The position numbers and the translations under genes were made by a program. Under the pieces are notes generated by a model that was not told the DNA's origin, searched no databases, and worked only from the letters and a program-made list of their open reading frames with translations. Below are positions 45,546 to 55,617 of a DNA stretch of 64,000 nucleotides, piece by piece. The DNA lies in NCBI RefSeq assembly GCF_001897285.1, contig NZ_MKSM01000096.1:61365-125364 (forward strand), in the 5' to 3' direction. The DNA is from Nitrobacter sp. 62-23 (GTDB lineage Bacteria; Pseudomonadota; Alphaproteobacteria; Rhizobiales; Xanthobacteraceae). Position 1 is the first letter of the stretch, and the number at the start of each line of letters is the position of its first letter.

Positions 45546-47021
45546 CTATGCGCGCGCGCGTTCGTTGCGAATGGTCTGCAATTCCACCGGGCGATCGGGA
45601 ATCGCGACCCGGAACGTCGCACCGATGGTGCCTTCCACCAGATTGACCTCGCCGCCATGCGCGCGCACCAGTTCCGCTGCAATCGCAAGTCCGAGGCCGC
45701 TGCCGCCCGGACGCGCCGATCCCTGGAAGGCCTCGAACAGATGATTGCGCGCCTGTTGCGGCACGCCAGGTCCGGTATCGGAGACCTCAATGATCGTCAC
45801 CGAACCCTCGCGGCGGCCGGTGATCCTGATCTGCCGGGCCGCGGCATCGTGCGGCTGACTTTCCAGGGCCTGCGCCGCATTGCGCACCAGATTAAGCAGG
45901 ATACGGAAAAGCTGATCCGGATCGGCGTCGATGGTGAGTCCGCGCTCGATCGCATTGATCCAGGTGATCGACCCTTCCGCCGCAAGCCCCGCCGACTCGC
46001 GCACCTCGTTGACGATAGGCTCGATCGCTATTTTCCGCCGGTCAGGCGCGGCTTCCTGCGCGCGACCGTAAGATAGTGTCGACTGGCAGAATGCGATGGC
46101 GCGCTCCAGTGAGCGCATCAGCTTCGGCGCGAACCGCTGCACCCGCGGATCGGGCACGCTGGCAAGCTGATCGGACAGCAACTGCGAGGACGCCAGCAGA
46201 TTGCGGAGATCGTGATTGATTTTCGAGACCGCGAGGCCGAGCGCCGCGAGCCGGCTTTTCTGATGCAGCATCGACACGAGGTCACGCTGCATGTCGGATA
46301 ACTCACGCTCGGCGACGCCAATTTCGTCGCCGCGCTGCGACGGCACGATAATCCGCGCCGAACTCTCGGGATTTTGGTGGAAGCCCACGAGATTCGCGGT
46401 CAGACGCCGCATCGGGCGAACGAACAGATAGTGCAGCGCCAGATAGACCAAGGCCGCGGTGAGAACCGCGATCGCCAGCGAAACCAGCAACAGGTTGCGC
46501 GAGAAACGGTACATCGACTGGCGCAGCGGCTCCTCGTCGGTCACGACTTCGATGAACTGCGCACCGCGCGGTCCGGGCCCGATGATGCGGATCGCCTGGT
46601 TGCCGCTTTCCAGCATGGTTTCGAACGAACCCATAATGGCCGACCACGGTGTCACGGTGCGGATGTCGATGTCATGGTCGATCGCTGCCGGCAAATCCGC
46701 GCTGGCAAGCAGGCGGCGCTGCTGGCCCATCTTGATGGCGACGGCCCGCGCCCCGATGCTGCCGAGAATTTGCCGTGCGAGCGAATCGGGCACAGTGCCC
46801 GACGGGGCCGCGTCGAGCACCAGCGCGGCCGTGTTCGCAGCCGCGAGCCGGTCGTTGAGCCGGTTCATCCGGAAGTTGGCGATCGCGGGGACGTAGATCA
46901 GGATTTCAGCGATCATCACCAGCGGGATCGTCAGCAGCAGGAGCTTGCCGGACAGACCGAGCCGGCCGCGCAATGACAAACGCGCTGCCCGAACCCGGAG
47001 TTGTTCGATCGCCTGTGACAC
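45546..47021 (-). CDS. HAMP-domain sensor histidine kinase
   Basis: A membrane kinase of 491 residues. Transmembrane segments lie at about 27-47 and 176-198 with a ~125-residue periplasmic domain, then HAMP. His270 in the H-box SKINHDLRNLLASS is an HDLRN type, followed by 'LFRILLNLVRNAAQALES' (N-box), DTGPGVP and GGSGLGLAIAAELV. GTG 47021 is preceded by GGAGGG, supporting that start. No response regulator is adjacent, so it is an orphan here. The signal sensed is unknown. Confidence 0.88.
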   Translation of the reverse strand: MSQAIEQLRVRAARLSLRGRLGLSGKLLLLTIPLVMIAEILIYVPAIANFRMNRLNDRLAAANTAALVLDAAPSGTVPDSLARQILGSIGARAVAIKMGQQRRLLASADLPAAIDHDIDIRTVTPWSAIMGSFETMLESGNQAIRIIGPGPRGAQFIEVVTDEEPLRQSMYRFSRNLLLVSLAIAVLTAALVYLALHYLFVRPMRRLTANLVGFHQNPESSARIIVPSQRGDEIGVAERELSDMQRDLVSMLHQKSRLAALGLAVSKINHDLRNLLASSQLLSDQLASVPDPRVQRFAPKLMRSLERAIAFCQSTLSYGRAQEAAPDRRKIAIEPIVNEVRESAGLAAEGSITWINAIERGLTIDADPDQLFRILLNLVRNAAQALESQPHDAAARQIRITGRREGSVTIIEVSDTGPGVPQQARNHLFEAFQGSARPGGSGLGLAIAAELVRAHGGEVNLVEGTIGATFRVAIPDRPVELQTIRNERARA

Positions 47022-47178
47022 GGCTGCCCTCCGCAGACCTGCGGCAAACTGACAGTAATTCCGCCCTTATCCCAAACCGGCCGGAAAAACCGCTGAAACG
47101 CTCGATAATATGGACAATATAGACCCAATGCGGGATTTGGCCAATTCCGTCGGCGCAGGGAAACGCTACATGGCAAGA

Positions 47179-47207
47179 TTGACGAAAAGAGGCCGCTCCC
47201 TTATAAG
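47179..47207 (+). promoter_or_regulatory. Sigma-70-like promoter upstream of rpmH
   Basis: TTGACG at 47179-47184 and TATAAG at 47202-47207 are separated by 17 bases, a near-consensus housekeeping promoter. It lies ~136 bases before the rpmH start and is followed by a GC-rich leader. It would drive rpmH-rnpA and probably yidC. Confidence 0.65.
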
Positions 47208-47342
47208 CCGCGCCAACTGTCCGCGATGGCCCGGTTTCAACCGGGGCGGCTCGTTCGGGCCGAAATCGTCGGCCTGGCTCGGGTCGGCATTCCCGGGCTC
47301 AACCTCAATATCAGGCGACTTGCCCGGTCAGCGGAGATTCCC

Positions 47343-47477
47343 GTGAAACGGACTTATCAACCCAGCAAACTGGTGCGCAAGCGCCGCCACGGCTTTCGTG
47401 CCCGTCTGGCAACGACCGGCGGTCGCAAGGTTCTTGCCGCGCGGCGCGCACGCGGCCGCAAGCGCCTGAGCGCCTGA
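47343..47477 (+). CDS. rpmH: 50S ribosomal protein L34
   Basis: The 44-residue basic ribosomal protein reads [18 protein letters not shown] and ends [18 protein letters not shown], fully canonical. It starts at GTG 47343 and is followed by rnpA after 23 bases in the conserved order rpmH-rnpA-yidC. Confidence 0.97.
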   Translation: MKRTYQPSKLVRKRRHGFRARLATTGGRKVLAARRARGRKRLSA

Positions 47478-47500
47478 GCGAATCTCTCCGAGATTTCATC

Positions 47501-47836
47501 ATGGACCGGTTGAGGCAGCGAGCGGATTTCCTCGCCGTTGCCAATGGGCTGCGGGTGAGCACACCCGCCTTTGTGGTGCAAAATCGCCGCCGCGACGATG
47601 ACGGCCCGATCCGGATCGGCTTCACGGTGACCAAAAAGAACGGCACCGCGACCGAGCGAAACCGTATCCGCCGCAGGCTTCGCGAATTGGTGAAGCGCAT
47701 GGGCTCCTTATCCATGCGACCGCACAGCGATTATGTGGTAATCGGCCGCCGTGCTGCGCTCGACCGCGGTTTCGCCGTCATGCTCGATGACCTGCGTTCG
47801 GCGTTCCGTCGCCTCGATCGCCAGCATCCAGGATGA
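47501..47836 (+). CDS. rnpA: Ribonuclease P protein component
   Basis: A 111-residue RNA-binding subunit of RNase P for tRNA 5' processing. MDRLRQRADFLAVANG start, 'IRIGFTVTKKNGTATERNRIRRRLRELVK' is the RNR-type motif, followed by 'DYVVIGRRAALD'. Located between rpmH and yidC as expected. Confidence 0.95.
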   Translation: MDRLRQRADFLAVANGLRVSTPAFVVQNRRRDDDGPIRIGFTVTKKNGTATERNRIRRRLRELVKRMGSLSMRPHSDYVVIGRRAALDRGFAVMLDDLRSAFRRLDRQHPG

Positions 47837-47909
47837 TGGCGGCGTCACGATCGGCGGCTTCGACGGCGAACCGAGCTGCAACCCGAACCGAATGACGAGA
47901 CCCTGAACG

Positions 47910-49742
47910 ATGTCTGAGAACCGCAACACCATCATCGCCATCGTTCTGTCGGGCCTCGTCCTGATCGCATGGCAGTATTTCTACAACATCCCGCAGATGG
48001 AAAAGGATCGCGCGGCGCAGCAGACGCAAAGCCAGATGGACCAGTCCAAGACCGAGCCGGCGAAAAATTCGCCCGTGCCCGGTCACGCCGCTGCGGAGAC
48101 CACGACGCTCAGCCGCGACGCCGCCATCGCGGCCACCCCGCGCATCAAGATCGACACCCCTCGCCTGAGCGGAAGCCTTTCGCTGAAAGGCGCGCGCATC
48201 GACGATCTTTTGCTGACCAAGTTCCGCGAGACGGTCGACCCCGCCTCGCCTGCGATCGAGCTGTTTTCGCCTTCCGGCACGACCAATCCGTATTATGCCG
48301 AATTCGGGTGGGTTCCGGCTGCCGGATCGACCGTGAAGCTGCCGGACCAGAACACGGTGTGGCAGCAGGAAGGATCGGGCGCGCTGACGCAGTCCACCCC
48401 CGTCACGTTGAAGTATGACAATGGCGAAGGGCTGACCTTCCGCCGCACCGTCGCGGTGGACGACCACTACCTGTTCACGATCAAGGATGACGTCACGAAC
48501 GCCGGCAATGCGCCGGTGACGCTATACCCGTTCGGACTGATTTCGCGGCACGGCACACCGCCGGTTTCCGGCTATTACATTCTGCACGAAGGCCTTATCG
48601 GCTTTCTCGGCGATCAGAAGCTACAGGAATATACCTACAAGAAGATCGACGAGGTCAAATCGGTGACCTTCAATGTCACCAACGGCTGGCTCGGCATCAC
48701 GGACAAATACTGGGCCTCGGCGTTGCTGCCCGATACCAGCGCGCGATTGCAGGCCCGCTTCTCGTCCAACGAGGTCGGCAAGGTCAGGACCTATCAGACC
48801 GACTATCTGGAGGACGCGCAGACCATCCCGGCCGGCGGCACCGGTTCGGCAAACACGCGCCTGTTCGCCGGCGCCAAGGAAGCCAGCGTCGTCGGCATCA
48901 ATTTCCCCTTTGTGCAGCTCGGTGGCTACAACAAGCAGCTCAACCTCAACCATTTCGACCTGCTGATCGACTGGGGCTGGTTCTACTTCATCACCAAGCC
49001 GATGTTCCTGGCGCTGGATTTCTTCTTCCACGTATTCGGCAATTTCGGCGTCGCGATCCTCGTCGTGACCGTGCTGGTCAAGCTGGTCTTCTTCCCGCTT
49101 GCCAACAAGTCCTACGCCTCGATGGCGAAGATGAAGGCGGTCCAGCCGCAGATCAACGCGTTGAAAGAACGCTTTCCCGACGACAAGATGAAGCTGCAGC
49201 AGGAGATGATGGAAATCTACAAGAAGGAGAAGATCAACCCGATCTCGGGCTGTCTTCCCGTCGTCTTGCAGATTCCGGTGTTCTTCTCGCTGTACAAGGT
49301 GCTGTTCGTGACCATCGAAATGCGTCACGCGCCGTTCTTCGCCTGGATCAAGGACCTGTCCGCGCCCGATCCGACCCACGTCTTCAATCTGTTCGGGCTG
49401 CTGCCCTACGATCCCTCGGCGGTGCCGTTGCTCGGCCCCTATCTGGCGATCGGCGCGTGGCCGATCATCATGGGCATCACGATGTGGTTCCAGATGAAGC
49501 TGAACCCGACGCCGCCGGACCCAACCCAGAAAATCATCTTCGACTGGATGCCGGTGATCTTCACCTTCATGCTCGCGGCGTTCCCGGCAGGCCTCGTGAT
49601 CTACTGGGCCTGGAACAACACGCTGTCGGTGATCCAGCAGAGCTTCATCATGCGCCGCAACGGCGTAAAGGTGGAGCTGTTCGACAATGTGAAGTCCACC
49701 TTCCGCCGCAAATCCTCCGACAAGCCGGCGAAGACGACGTAG
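47910..49742 (+). CDS. yidC: Membrane protein insertase YidC
   Basis: A 610-residue inner-membrane insertase/chaperone. N-terminal helix (about 8-24), a Gram-negative periplasmic beta-supersandwich domain (about 60-355), then the conserved 60-kDa inner-membrane domain with 'GNFGVAILVVTVLVKLVFFPLANKSYASMAKMKAVQP' and 'INPISGCLPVVLQIPVFFSLYKVL', and five C-terminal helices. A basic tail (RRKSSDKPAK) ends the protein. ATG 47910 is used. It works alone or with Sec. Confidence 0.95.
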   Translation: MSENRNTIIAIVLSGLVLIAWQYFYNIPQMEKDRAAQQTQSQMDQSKTEPAKNSPVPGHAAAETTTLSRDAAIAATPRIKIDTPRLSGSLSLKGARIDDLLLTKFRETVDPASPAIELFSPSGTTNPYYAEFGWVPAAGSTVKLPDQNTVWQQEGSGALTQSTPVTLKYDNGEGLTFRRTVAVDDHYLFTIKDDVTNAGNAPVTLYPFGLISRHGTPPVSGYYILHEGLIGFLGDQKLQEYTYKKIDEVKSVTFNVTNGWLGITDKYWASALLPDTSARLQARFSSNEVGKVRTYQTDYLEDAQTIPAGGTGSANTRLFAGAKEASVVGINFPFVQLGGYNKQLNLNHFDLLIDWGWFYFITKPMFLALDFFFHVFGNFGVAILVVTVLVKLVFFPLANKSYASMAKMKAVQPQINALKERFPDDKMKLQQEMMEIYKKEKINPISGCLPVVLQIPVFFSLYKVLFVTIEMRHAPFFAWIKDLSAPDPTHVFNLFGLLPYDPSAVPLLGPYLAIGAWPIIMGITMWFQMKLNPTPPDPTQKIIFDWMPVIFTFMLAAFPAGLVIYWAWNNTLSVIQQSFIMRRNGVKVELFDNVKSTFRRKSSDKPAKTT

Positions 49743-49914
49743 AGTCATCATGGTCGCTGTCGCGCGAAGCTCGAGGATGATGCGTAGCGTCGTCCCGACC
49801 GCGACAAAACCGTCCTGGACCGGGCCGCGGCACGCCGGATTGCTTCGCGCGGGGCAGAACCGGCAAGGCCGGTTCGGTCGCAAGCTCGGGAACGGCTCCT
49901 CTGAAAGCACTCGC

Positions 49915-50568
49915 ATGACAACGGCCACCGATGCGGAACTGATGGAGCGGGGCCGGAAGCTGTTTGCCGGCGACTGGCAATTCATCTGGGCCTCGCCGTC
50001 GATCGAAACGCTGCCGCCGATGGCTGGCGTCGAGGTCGCATTCGCGGGACGCTCCAACGTCGGCAAGTCCAGCCTGATCAACGCGCTGACCGGCCGCAGC
50101 TCGCTGGCCCGGACTTCCCGCACGCCCGGCCGCACCCAGGAGCTGATCTTCTTCGAGGGACCGAAAGGCGCCGATGTCCGTCTGGTCGACATGCCGGGAT
50201 ACGGTTTTGCGTCGGCGCCGAAAGCCAGGATCGCGTCGTGGACCTCGCTGATCCATAAATTCCTGCTCGGACGCGCCAGCCTTGCGCGTGTCTACGTGTT
50301 GATCGACTCCCGCCATGGCATCAAGGATACCGACCAGGACATCCTGACCACGCTCGACAGGTCCGCGGTCAGCTACCAGGTGGTGCTGACCAAGGCCGAC
50401 GAAGTGAAGGCCGCTGAATTGGCGGAGCGCATCGAGGCGACCAGAACGCTGCTCGCCAGACATCCCGCGGCGTTCCCGGACGTGCTGGTCACCTCCTCGC
50501 GCACGGGAGCCGGGATGCCGGAATTGCGCGCCGCCATGGCCCGCCTGATCGGAGAACATCAGCGATGA
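49915..50568 (+). CDS. engB: Ribosome biogenesis GTP-binding protein (EngB/YsxC)
   Basis: A 217-residue GTPase for 50S assembly. G1 [10 protein letters not shown]2/3 TPGRTQ and DMPGYGFA, G4 [11 protein letters not shown]5 TSSRTGAG. The open frame begins at 49750, but ATG 49915 ([17 protein letters not shown]) is the family start. It overlaps the next gene by four bases (ATGA). Confidence 0.93.
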   Translation: MTTATDAELMERGRKLFAGDWQFIWASPSIETLPPMAGVEVAFAGRSNVGKSSLINALTGRSSLARTSRTPGRTQELIFFEGPKGADVRLVDMPGYGFASAPKARIASWTSLIHKFLLGRASLARVYVLIDSRHGIKDTDQDILTTLDRSAVSYQVVLTKADEVKAAELAERIEATRTLLARHPAAFPDVLVTSSRTGAGMPELRAAMARLIGEHQR

Positions 50569-50954
50569 CGCATTTTGCCTGGTTTCGGATCATCGTGTTG
50601 GCGGCGGGACTAATGGGCGCCGCCGGTGTCATCCTTGGAGCGGTCGCCGCTCACGTGACGACAGGCGGCACGCTGGTCCTGTCGGCATCTTCGATGCTGC
50701 TGTTTCACGCCCCCGCCGCGATCCTGGCGGTGCTTCTGGTCGATCGGCAGATCATTCTCCCGCGTCTCGGTCTTGTCGCCGCCGGCGGCTTTGTCGCAGG
50801 CGCGACCTTGTTCAGCACCGATTTGACGGTACTGCAATTCCTCAAACACCGGCTTTTCCCGATGGCCGCGCCGTCAGGGGGAACGCTGATGATCTTGAGC
50901 TGGTTCGTGCTCGCACTCGCCGCCGTCTGGCCGCGCGCCGCGGCCCGTCCCTGA
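50565..50954 (+). CDS. DUF423-family membrane protein
   Basis: A 129-residue protein of four helices, with the family's '[16 protein letters not shown]' start and '[19 protein letters not shown]' and '[11 protein letters not shown]' segments. The function of DUF423 proteins is unknown. The ATG overlaps the engB stop. Confidence 0.75.
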   Translation: MTHFAWFRIIVLAAGLMGAAGVILGAVAAHVTTGGTLVLSASSMLLFHAPAAILAVLLVDRQIILPRLGLVAAGGFVAGATLFSTDLTVLQFLKHRLFPMAAPSGGTLMILSWFVLALAAVWPRAAARP

Positions 50955-51046
50955 CGACGGGAAGCGACCGGCGGCTTTGCGGTCGTGCCGCCAATCGGCT
51001 AGTGGAATGGCCTGACACTCACCCCGCCGGCCAAGAGACCCGCTTC

Positions 51047-51943
51047 ATGTCCGATGCCTCCAAAATCAGCCCGCTCGATCAGGCTCGCATCCTGTCCGAG
51101 GCGCTGCCGCATATGCAGCAATATGACGAAGAAACCATCGTCATCAAATACGGCGGCCATGCCATGGGCTCGGAGGATGTCGCCCGGCGGTTCGCCCGCG
51201 ACATCGTGCTTCTGGAGCAGACCGCCATCAATCCGGTGGTGGTGCATGGCGGCGGCCCGCAGATCGCCACCATGCTGGAACGGCTCGGCATCAAATCGGA
51301 ATTCGCCGCCGGCCTGCGCATTACCGACGCGGCGACGATCGAGATCGTCGAGATGGTGCTGGCCGGTTCGATCAACAAGCAACTGGTCGGCTACATCAAC
51401 GAAGCCGGCGGCAAGGCGGTCGGGCTCTGCGGCAAGGACGGCAACATGGTCACCGCCTCGAAGGCGACGCGGACCATGGCCGATCCGGATTCGAACATCG
51501 AGAAGGTCGTCGATCTCGGCTTCGTCGGCGAACCCGATAACGTCGACCTGACATTGCTGAACCAGCTGATCGGCCACGAACTGATCCCGGTGCTGGCGCC
51601 GCTGGCCACCTCCGGGGGCGGCCAAACCTTCAACGTCAATGCCGATATCTTCGCGGGCGCAGTCGCCGGCGCGCTGAAGGCCAAGCGCCTGCTGCTGCTG
51701 ACCGATGTTCCCGGCGTGCTCGACAAGTCGAAGACCCTGATTCCGGATCTGTCGATCAGCGACGCGCGCAAGCTGATCGCCGACGGCACCATTTCGGGCG
51801 GCATGATCCCCAAGGTCGAAACCTGCATCTACGCGCTCGAACAGGGCGTCGGCGGCGTCGTCATCATCGACGGCAAGACCCCGCATGCGGTGCTGCTCGA
51901 ACTCTTCACCGACCAGGGCACAGGGACGCTGATCCACAAGTGA
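51047..51943 (+). CDS. argB: Acetylglutamate kinase
   Basis: The second arginine-biosynthesis enzyme, 298 residues. Amino-acid kinase signatures: [10 protein letters not shown] (catalytic Lys), [10 protein letters not shown], '[19 protein letters not shown]', '[21 protein letters not shown]', and the C-terminal '[14 protein letters not shown]...[12 protein letters not shown]'. Long family form with N-terminal helix, suggesting arginine feedback inhibition. ATG 51047 chosen over an upstream in-frame extension. It overlaps the HAD gene (GTGA). Confidence 0.95.
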   Translation: MSDASKISPLDQARILSEALPHMQQYDEETIVIKYGGHAMGSEDVARRFARDIVLLEQTAINPVVVHGGGPQIATMLERLGIKSEFAAGLRITDAATIEIVEMVLAGSINKQLVGYINEAGGKAVGLCGKDGNMVTASKATRTMADPDSNIEKVVDLGFVGEPDNVDLTLLNQLIGHELIPVLAPLATSGGGQTFNVNADIFAGAVAGALKAKRLLLLTDVPGVLDKSKTLIPDLSISDARKLIADGTISGGMIPKVETCIYALEQGVGGVVIIDGKTPHAVLLELFTDQGTGTLIHK

Positions 51944-52650
51944 CCGACGCGCGACGATTGCAACGCGGCTTCGGCCACGTCGAGACTTGGGTGTTCGATC
52001 TCGACAACACGCTGTACCCTCATCACGTCAACCTGTGGCAGCAGGTCGACGCGAGAATCGGCGAGTACATCGGACAGTTCCTCGACGTCGATCCGATCGA
52101 GGCCCGGCGCATCCAGAAGGATTACTACAAGCGCTTCGGCACCAGCATGCGCGGCATGATGACCGAGCACGGCGTTTCCGCCGACGACTATCTCGCTTAC
52201 GTCCATCAGATCGACCATTCGCCGCTCGAACCCAATCCGGCGATGGGCGCGGCGCTCGAAAGGCTGCCCGGCCGCAAACTGATCCTGACCAACGGCTCGA
52301 CCGCTCATGCCGGCAAGGTGCTGGAGCGGCTCGGCTTCGGGCACCACTTCGAGGCGGTGTTCGACATCATCGCGGCCGAACTGGAGCCGAAGCCTTCGCC
52401 ACAGACCTATCGCCGCTTTCTCGAACGGCACCGCGTCGATGCCGCAAGGGCGGCGATGTTCGAGGATCTGGCGCGCAACCTTGCCGTCCCGCATCAACTC
52501 GGCATGACCACCGTTCTGGTCGTGCCGGACGGCACTCGGGAGGTGGTGCGCGAAGACTGGGAGATGGAGGGGCGCGGCGCGGCGCATGTCGACCACGTCA
52601 CCGACGATCTGGCCGGGTTTCTGGCGGGGCTGACGGCCCGCTCGGCTTGA
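51940..52650 (+). CDS. HAD-family pyrimidine 5'-nucleotidase-like protein
   Basis: 236 residues with [12 protein letters not shown] (motif I), LTNGST (II), '[15 protein letters not shown]' (Lys) and [19 protein letters not shown] (IV). This is the pyrimidine 5'-nucleotidase/phosphoglycolate phosphatase-like branch (SDT1 type). GTG 51940 overlaps the argB stop, so it is cotranscribed. The substrate is uncertain. Confidence 0.85.
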   Translation: MTDARRLQRGFGHVETWVFDLDNTLYPHHVNLWQQVDARIGEYIGQFLDVDPIEARRIQKDYYKRFGTSMRGMMTEHGVSADDYLAYVHQIDHSPLEPNPAMGAALERLPGRKLILTNGSTAHAGKVLERLGFGHHFEAVFDIIAAELEPKPSPQTYRRFLERHRVDAARAAMFEDLARNLAVPHQLGMTTVLVVPDGTREVVREDWEMEGRGAAHVDHVTDDLAGFLAGLTARSA

Positions 52651-52722
52651 CAGGCCTGTTTCCGTCCAAGAGAACAGCGCGTTGACAAACTGCACGCGTG
52701 CAGTAGAGCCACAGGAAATCCG

Positions 52723-53568
52723 ATGTCCCTCGCTTCCCTTGAGTCCACCATCAACGCCGCCTTCGAGGCCCGCGACACCGTTACGCCTGCGACCCGAGGC
52801 GAGGTGCGCGACGCCGTCGATCAGGCTCTCGACCTGCTCGACAAGGGCGAGGTGCGCGTCGCGGAGCGCGTGACGGACGGCAAGTGGACCGTCAACCAGT
52901 GGCTCAAGAAGGCCGTGCTGCTGTCGTTCCGCCTCAACGACATGACGACGATCCCCGGCGGCCCCGGCAAAGCCGCGTGGTGGGACAAGGTGCCGTCGAA
53001 ATTCGAGGGTTGGGACGAGAAGCGGTTTCGCGACGCCGGCTTCCGGGCCGTGCCGGGCGCGATCGTCCGCCGCTCCGCCTTCATCGCCAAGAACGCGGTG
53101 CTGATGCCGTCGTTCGTCAATCTCGGCGCCTATGTCGACGAGAGCACGATGGTTGATACCTGGTGCACGGTCGGCTCCTGCGCCCAGATCGGCAAGCGCG
53201 TGCACATCTCCGGCGGCGCCGGCATCGGCGGCGTATTGGAGCCGCTGCAGGCCGGGCCGGTCATCATCGAGGACGATTGCTTCATCGGCGCGCGCTCGGA
53301 AGTGGCGGAGGGCGTGATCGTGCGCAAGGGTGCGGTGCTGTCGATGGGCGTGTTCCTCGGCGCATCGACCAAGATCGTCGACCGTGCAACCGGCGAGGTC
53401 TTCATGGGCGAAGTGCCGGAATACGCCGTGGTGGTGCCGGGCGCGCTGCCCGGCAAGCCGTTGAAGAACGGCCAGCCGGGTCCGTCCACCGCCTGCGCGG
53501 TCATCGTCAAGCGCGTCGACGAGCGCACACGCTCCAAGACCGGCATCAACGAGCTGCTGCGGGACTAG
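52723..53568 (+). CDS. dapD: 2,3,4,5-tetrahydropyridine-2,6-dicarboxylate N-succinyltransferase
   Basis: Lysine/diaminopimelate pathway enzyme, 281 residues. N-terminal helical domain, then a left-handed beta-helix with hexapeptide repeats: [20 protein letters not shown], '[54 protein letters not shown]' and '[19 protein letters not shown]'. AGGAAATCCG precedes ATG. The TAG stop lies within the CTAG of a palindromic repeat. Pairs with dapE downstream. Confidence 0.96.
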   Translation: MSLASLESTINAAFEARDTVTPATRGEVRDAVDQALDLLDKGEVRVAERVTDGKWTVNQWLKKAVLLSFRLNDMTTIPGGPGKAAWWDKVPSKFEGWDEKRFRDAGFRAVPGAIVRRSAFIAKNAVLMPSFVNLGAYVDESTMVDTWCTVGSCAQIGKRVHISGGAGIGGVLEPLQAGPVIIEDDCFIGARSEVAEGVIVRKGAVLSMGVFLGASTKIVDRATGEVFMGEVPEYAVVVPGALPGKPLKNGQPGPSTACAVIVKRVDERTRSKTGINELLRD

Positions 53569-53643
53569 TGGAGTGAATTTGACGTTCGCTACCTGCGTTG
53601 CAGCAAATCAGGCGAGCGAATGTCACATTCAGAACTCCACTAG
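53565..53643. repeat. CTAG-bounded palindromic element, family B (second copy)
   Basis: 79 bases from CTAGTGGAGT to ACTCCACTAG. Closely matches the reverse complement of the element at 15166-15244, including equal length and the AATTTGAC(G/A)TTCGC arms (here one arm base differs, and the 3' arm reads GCGAATGTCACATT). Its 5' CTAG provides the stop codon TAG of dapD. Confidence 0.85.
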
Positions 53644-53657
53644 AAACTTAATAGTTG

Positions 53658-53735
53658 CTAGTGGTCCTTTGATTCTAACATTTGCAAGAATTCCTGCCGC
53701 AACGGGATGCAAATGTTAGAATCGGACCGCTATAG
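53658..53735. repeat. CTAG-bounded palindromic element, family A (second copy)
   Basis: 78 bases, near-identical to the reverse complement of 15075-15151: arms GATTCTAACATTTGCA and TGCAAATGTTAGAATC. The 3' border is degraded (CGCTATAG instead of CCACTAG). Confidence 0.85.
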
Positions 53736-53787
53736 CGTTTTCGAGCGAAGTGGATACCGGTTCGCGTGAAGAAAACGCGTCAAATCA
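53733..53787. repeat. Palindromic intergenic element of the 'gcgttttcgagcgaagtgg' type
   Basis: Begins TAGCGTTTTCGAGCGAAG and closes with GAAAACGCG, forming an imperfect hairpin. Established as a very common intergenic repeat in Bradyrhizobium-group genomes by recognition; copy number was not counted. Confidence 0.6.
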
Positions 53788-53871
53788 AGAGCCTAGATTC
53801 TTTCACTGTTTCCATGAAACGGTGAAAGGCTCTAGAGCATGATCCCGACCCGAACGGACGAGATCATGCTC
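53788..53871. repeat. Two adjoining short palindromes before dapE
   Basis: The first (53788-53832) pairs AGAGCC/GGCTCT and TTTCAC/GTGAAA around a bulge. The second (53835-53871) pairs GAGCATGATC with GATCATGCTC. The latter type is common in the group. Together they end 20 bases before dapE. Confidence 0.65.
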
Positions 53872-53890
53872 CATCAATAACGGACCACCT

Positions 53891-55060
53891 ATGGCCGCCG
53901 ACGCTCTCTCCATCGCCCGCGATCTCGTCCGTTGCCCTTCGGTGACGCCCGCGGATGCCGGCGCGCTCGGCGTGCTCGCGACGCTGCTCAAGGCGGCCGG
54001 GTTCGAGGTGCACCGCGTCACCTTCAGCGAGCCTGGCGCGGCCGACATCGACAATCTCTATGCCCGCATCGGCACGAACGGTCCCCACATCGCGTTCGCC
54101 GGCCATACCGACGTCGTGCCTCCCGGCGAGGAGGCGGCGTGGACGCACGGCGCTTTTGCAGGCGAGGTCGTCGACGGCTTTCTCTACGGGCGCGGCGCGG
54201 TGGACATGAAGGGCGGAATCGCCTGCAGCGTCGCCGCCGCGCTGGACTATCTGGCGGCGCATGGCGGCAAGCCGGGGCACGACGGCAAAGGCTCGATCTC
54301 GTTCCTGATCACCGGAGACGAGGAGGACATGGCCGTCAACGGCACCGTCAAGCTGATGCAATGGGCGGCGGCGCGCGGCGAAAAATTCGACCACTGCGTG
54401 CTCGGCGAGCCCAGCAATGTCGCGGAGCTTGGCGACTGCATCAAGATCGGCCGCCGCGGATCGCAGTCCGGCACGCTGGTTGTCGATGGCGTGCAGGGCC
54501 ATGTCGCCTATCCGCATCGCGCGTCAAATCCGATTCCGGACATCGCTGCGCTGATCACCGCGCTGGTCAGCGAGCCGCTGGATCAGGGTAGCGCCCAGTT
54601 CCAGCCGTCGAATCTGGAGTTCACCTCGGTCGATGTCGGTAATCCTGCGGGTAATGTCATCCCCGCGCAGGCGCGGGCAAAGTTCAACATTCGCTTCAAC
54701 GACCATCACAACCAGGAATCGCTGCGCGCGCTGATCGAGGCGCGTGTCGCCAAGGCCGCCGGCAATCGCATGCGCCCCCGGATCGTCTGGGAGCCTTCGA
54801 ACGCTGACGTATTCGTGACCAGGCCGGGCCCGTTCACCGATCTCGTGGTCGCGGCGATCGAGGAGGTGACCGGCCGCAGACCTGAGCTGAACACCGGCGG
54901 CGGCACGTCGGATGCGCGTTTCATCAAGGACTATTGCCCGGTGATCGAATTCGGCCTTGTCGGCCAGACCATGCACCAGATCGACGAGCGCACGCCGGTG
55001 GCCGATCTCGACAAGCTGACGCGAATCTATCGCGGCGTGCTGGATCGCTATTTCGCATGA
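53891..55060 (+). CDS. dapE: Succinyl-diaminopimelate desuccinylase
   Basis: A 389-residue M20-family dizinc hydrolase acting after DapD. Metal ligands: His72/Asp74 region of [10 protein letters not shown], Asp105 of [10 protein letters not shown], the [10 protein letters not shown] segment and a late His near MHQIDER. The lid domain sits between. ATG 53891 starts [12 protein letters not shown]. It overlaps the nucleosidase gene. Confidence 0.95.
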   Translation: MAADALSIARDLVRCPSVTPADAGALGVLATLLKAAGFEVHRVTFSEPGAADIDNLYARIGTNGPHIAFAGHTDVVPPGEEAAWTHGAFAGEVVDGFLYGRGAVDMKGGIACSVAAALDYLAAHGGKPGHDGKGSISFLITGDEEDMAVNGTVKLMQWAAARGEKFDHCVLGEPSNVAELGDCIKIGRRGSQSGTLVVDGVQGHVAYPHRASNPIPDIAALITALVSEPLDQGSAQFQPSNLEFTSVDVGNPAGNVIPAQARAKFNIRFNDHHNQESLRALIEARVAKAAGNRMRPRIVWEPSNADVFVTRPGPFTDLVVAAIEEVTGRRPELNTGGGTSDARFIKDYCPVIEFGLVGQTMHQIDERTPVADLDKLTRIYRGVLDRYFA

Positions 55061-55617
55061 GTGGCAAAATTCTCGTGCTCACCGCCATCGAGGACGAGCT
55101 TGACAAGGCGCGCGCGCCCGACGGCGTCAGGGTGATCTATACCGGCGTCGGCAAGGTCAACGCGGCCAGCGCGACAGTGCTTGCGCTGCTGACGCTGCGG
55201 CCCGCGCTTGTCGTCAATTACGGCACCGCTGGAAAGATCAACGAGACGCTACAGGGGCTCGTGGAGGTGTCCGGCGTGGTCCAGCGCGACATGATGGCGA
55301 TGCCGCTGGCGCCGCGCGGCCGCACGCCGTTCGCGCCCGAACTCGACCTGTTGAACTCGGGTCAGGCCGGCGTCGTCTGCGGCACCGGCGACAGCTTCGT
55401 CACCACGTCGGATCCCTGGTTGATCGAGAACGGGATCGACGTCGTCGACATGGAGCTGTTCGCGATCGCGCAGGTCTGCCGCAGTCATGGCCTGCCGTGG
55501 CGTGCGTTCAAGTTCATCACCGACGACGCCAACGACCTCGCGCATCAGGACTGGACCGCCAACGTGAAGGACGGCGAGAGCCTGTTCTGGGAAACGTTGG
55601 ACCGGATTCGTTCCTAA
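55057..55617 (+). CDS. 5'-methylthioadenosine/S-adenosylhomocysteine nucleosidase-like protein
   Basis: 186 residues of the phosphorylase/nucleosidase family: LVLTAIEDE, '[20 protein letters not shown]', '[11 protein letters not shown]', '[11 protein letters not shown]', [13 protein letters not shown] and the FITDDAND catalytic region. Shorter than canonical MtnN (about 230), so it may be a subgroup with altered substrate. ATG 55057 overlaps dapE (ATGA). Confidence 0.75.
   Translation: MSGKILVLTAIEDELDKARAPDGVRVIYTGVGKVNAASATVLALLTLRPALVVNYGTAGKINETLQGLVEVSGVVQRDMMAMPLAPRGRTPFAPELDLLNSGQAGVVCGTGDSFVTTSDPWLIENGIDVVDMELFAIAQVCRSHGLPWRAFKFITDDANDLAHQDWTANVKDGESLFWETLDRIRS

Noticed and set aside
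48621..50192. 523-residue minus-strand open frame opposite yidC and engB
   Set aside because: Antisense shadow of two clearly conserved genes; translation is Arg/His-rich without domains.
51829..53205. 458-residue minus-strand frame opposite HAD gene and dapD
   Set aside because: Shadow of high-GC third codon positions; the plus-strand genes are definite.
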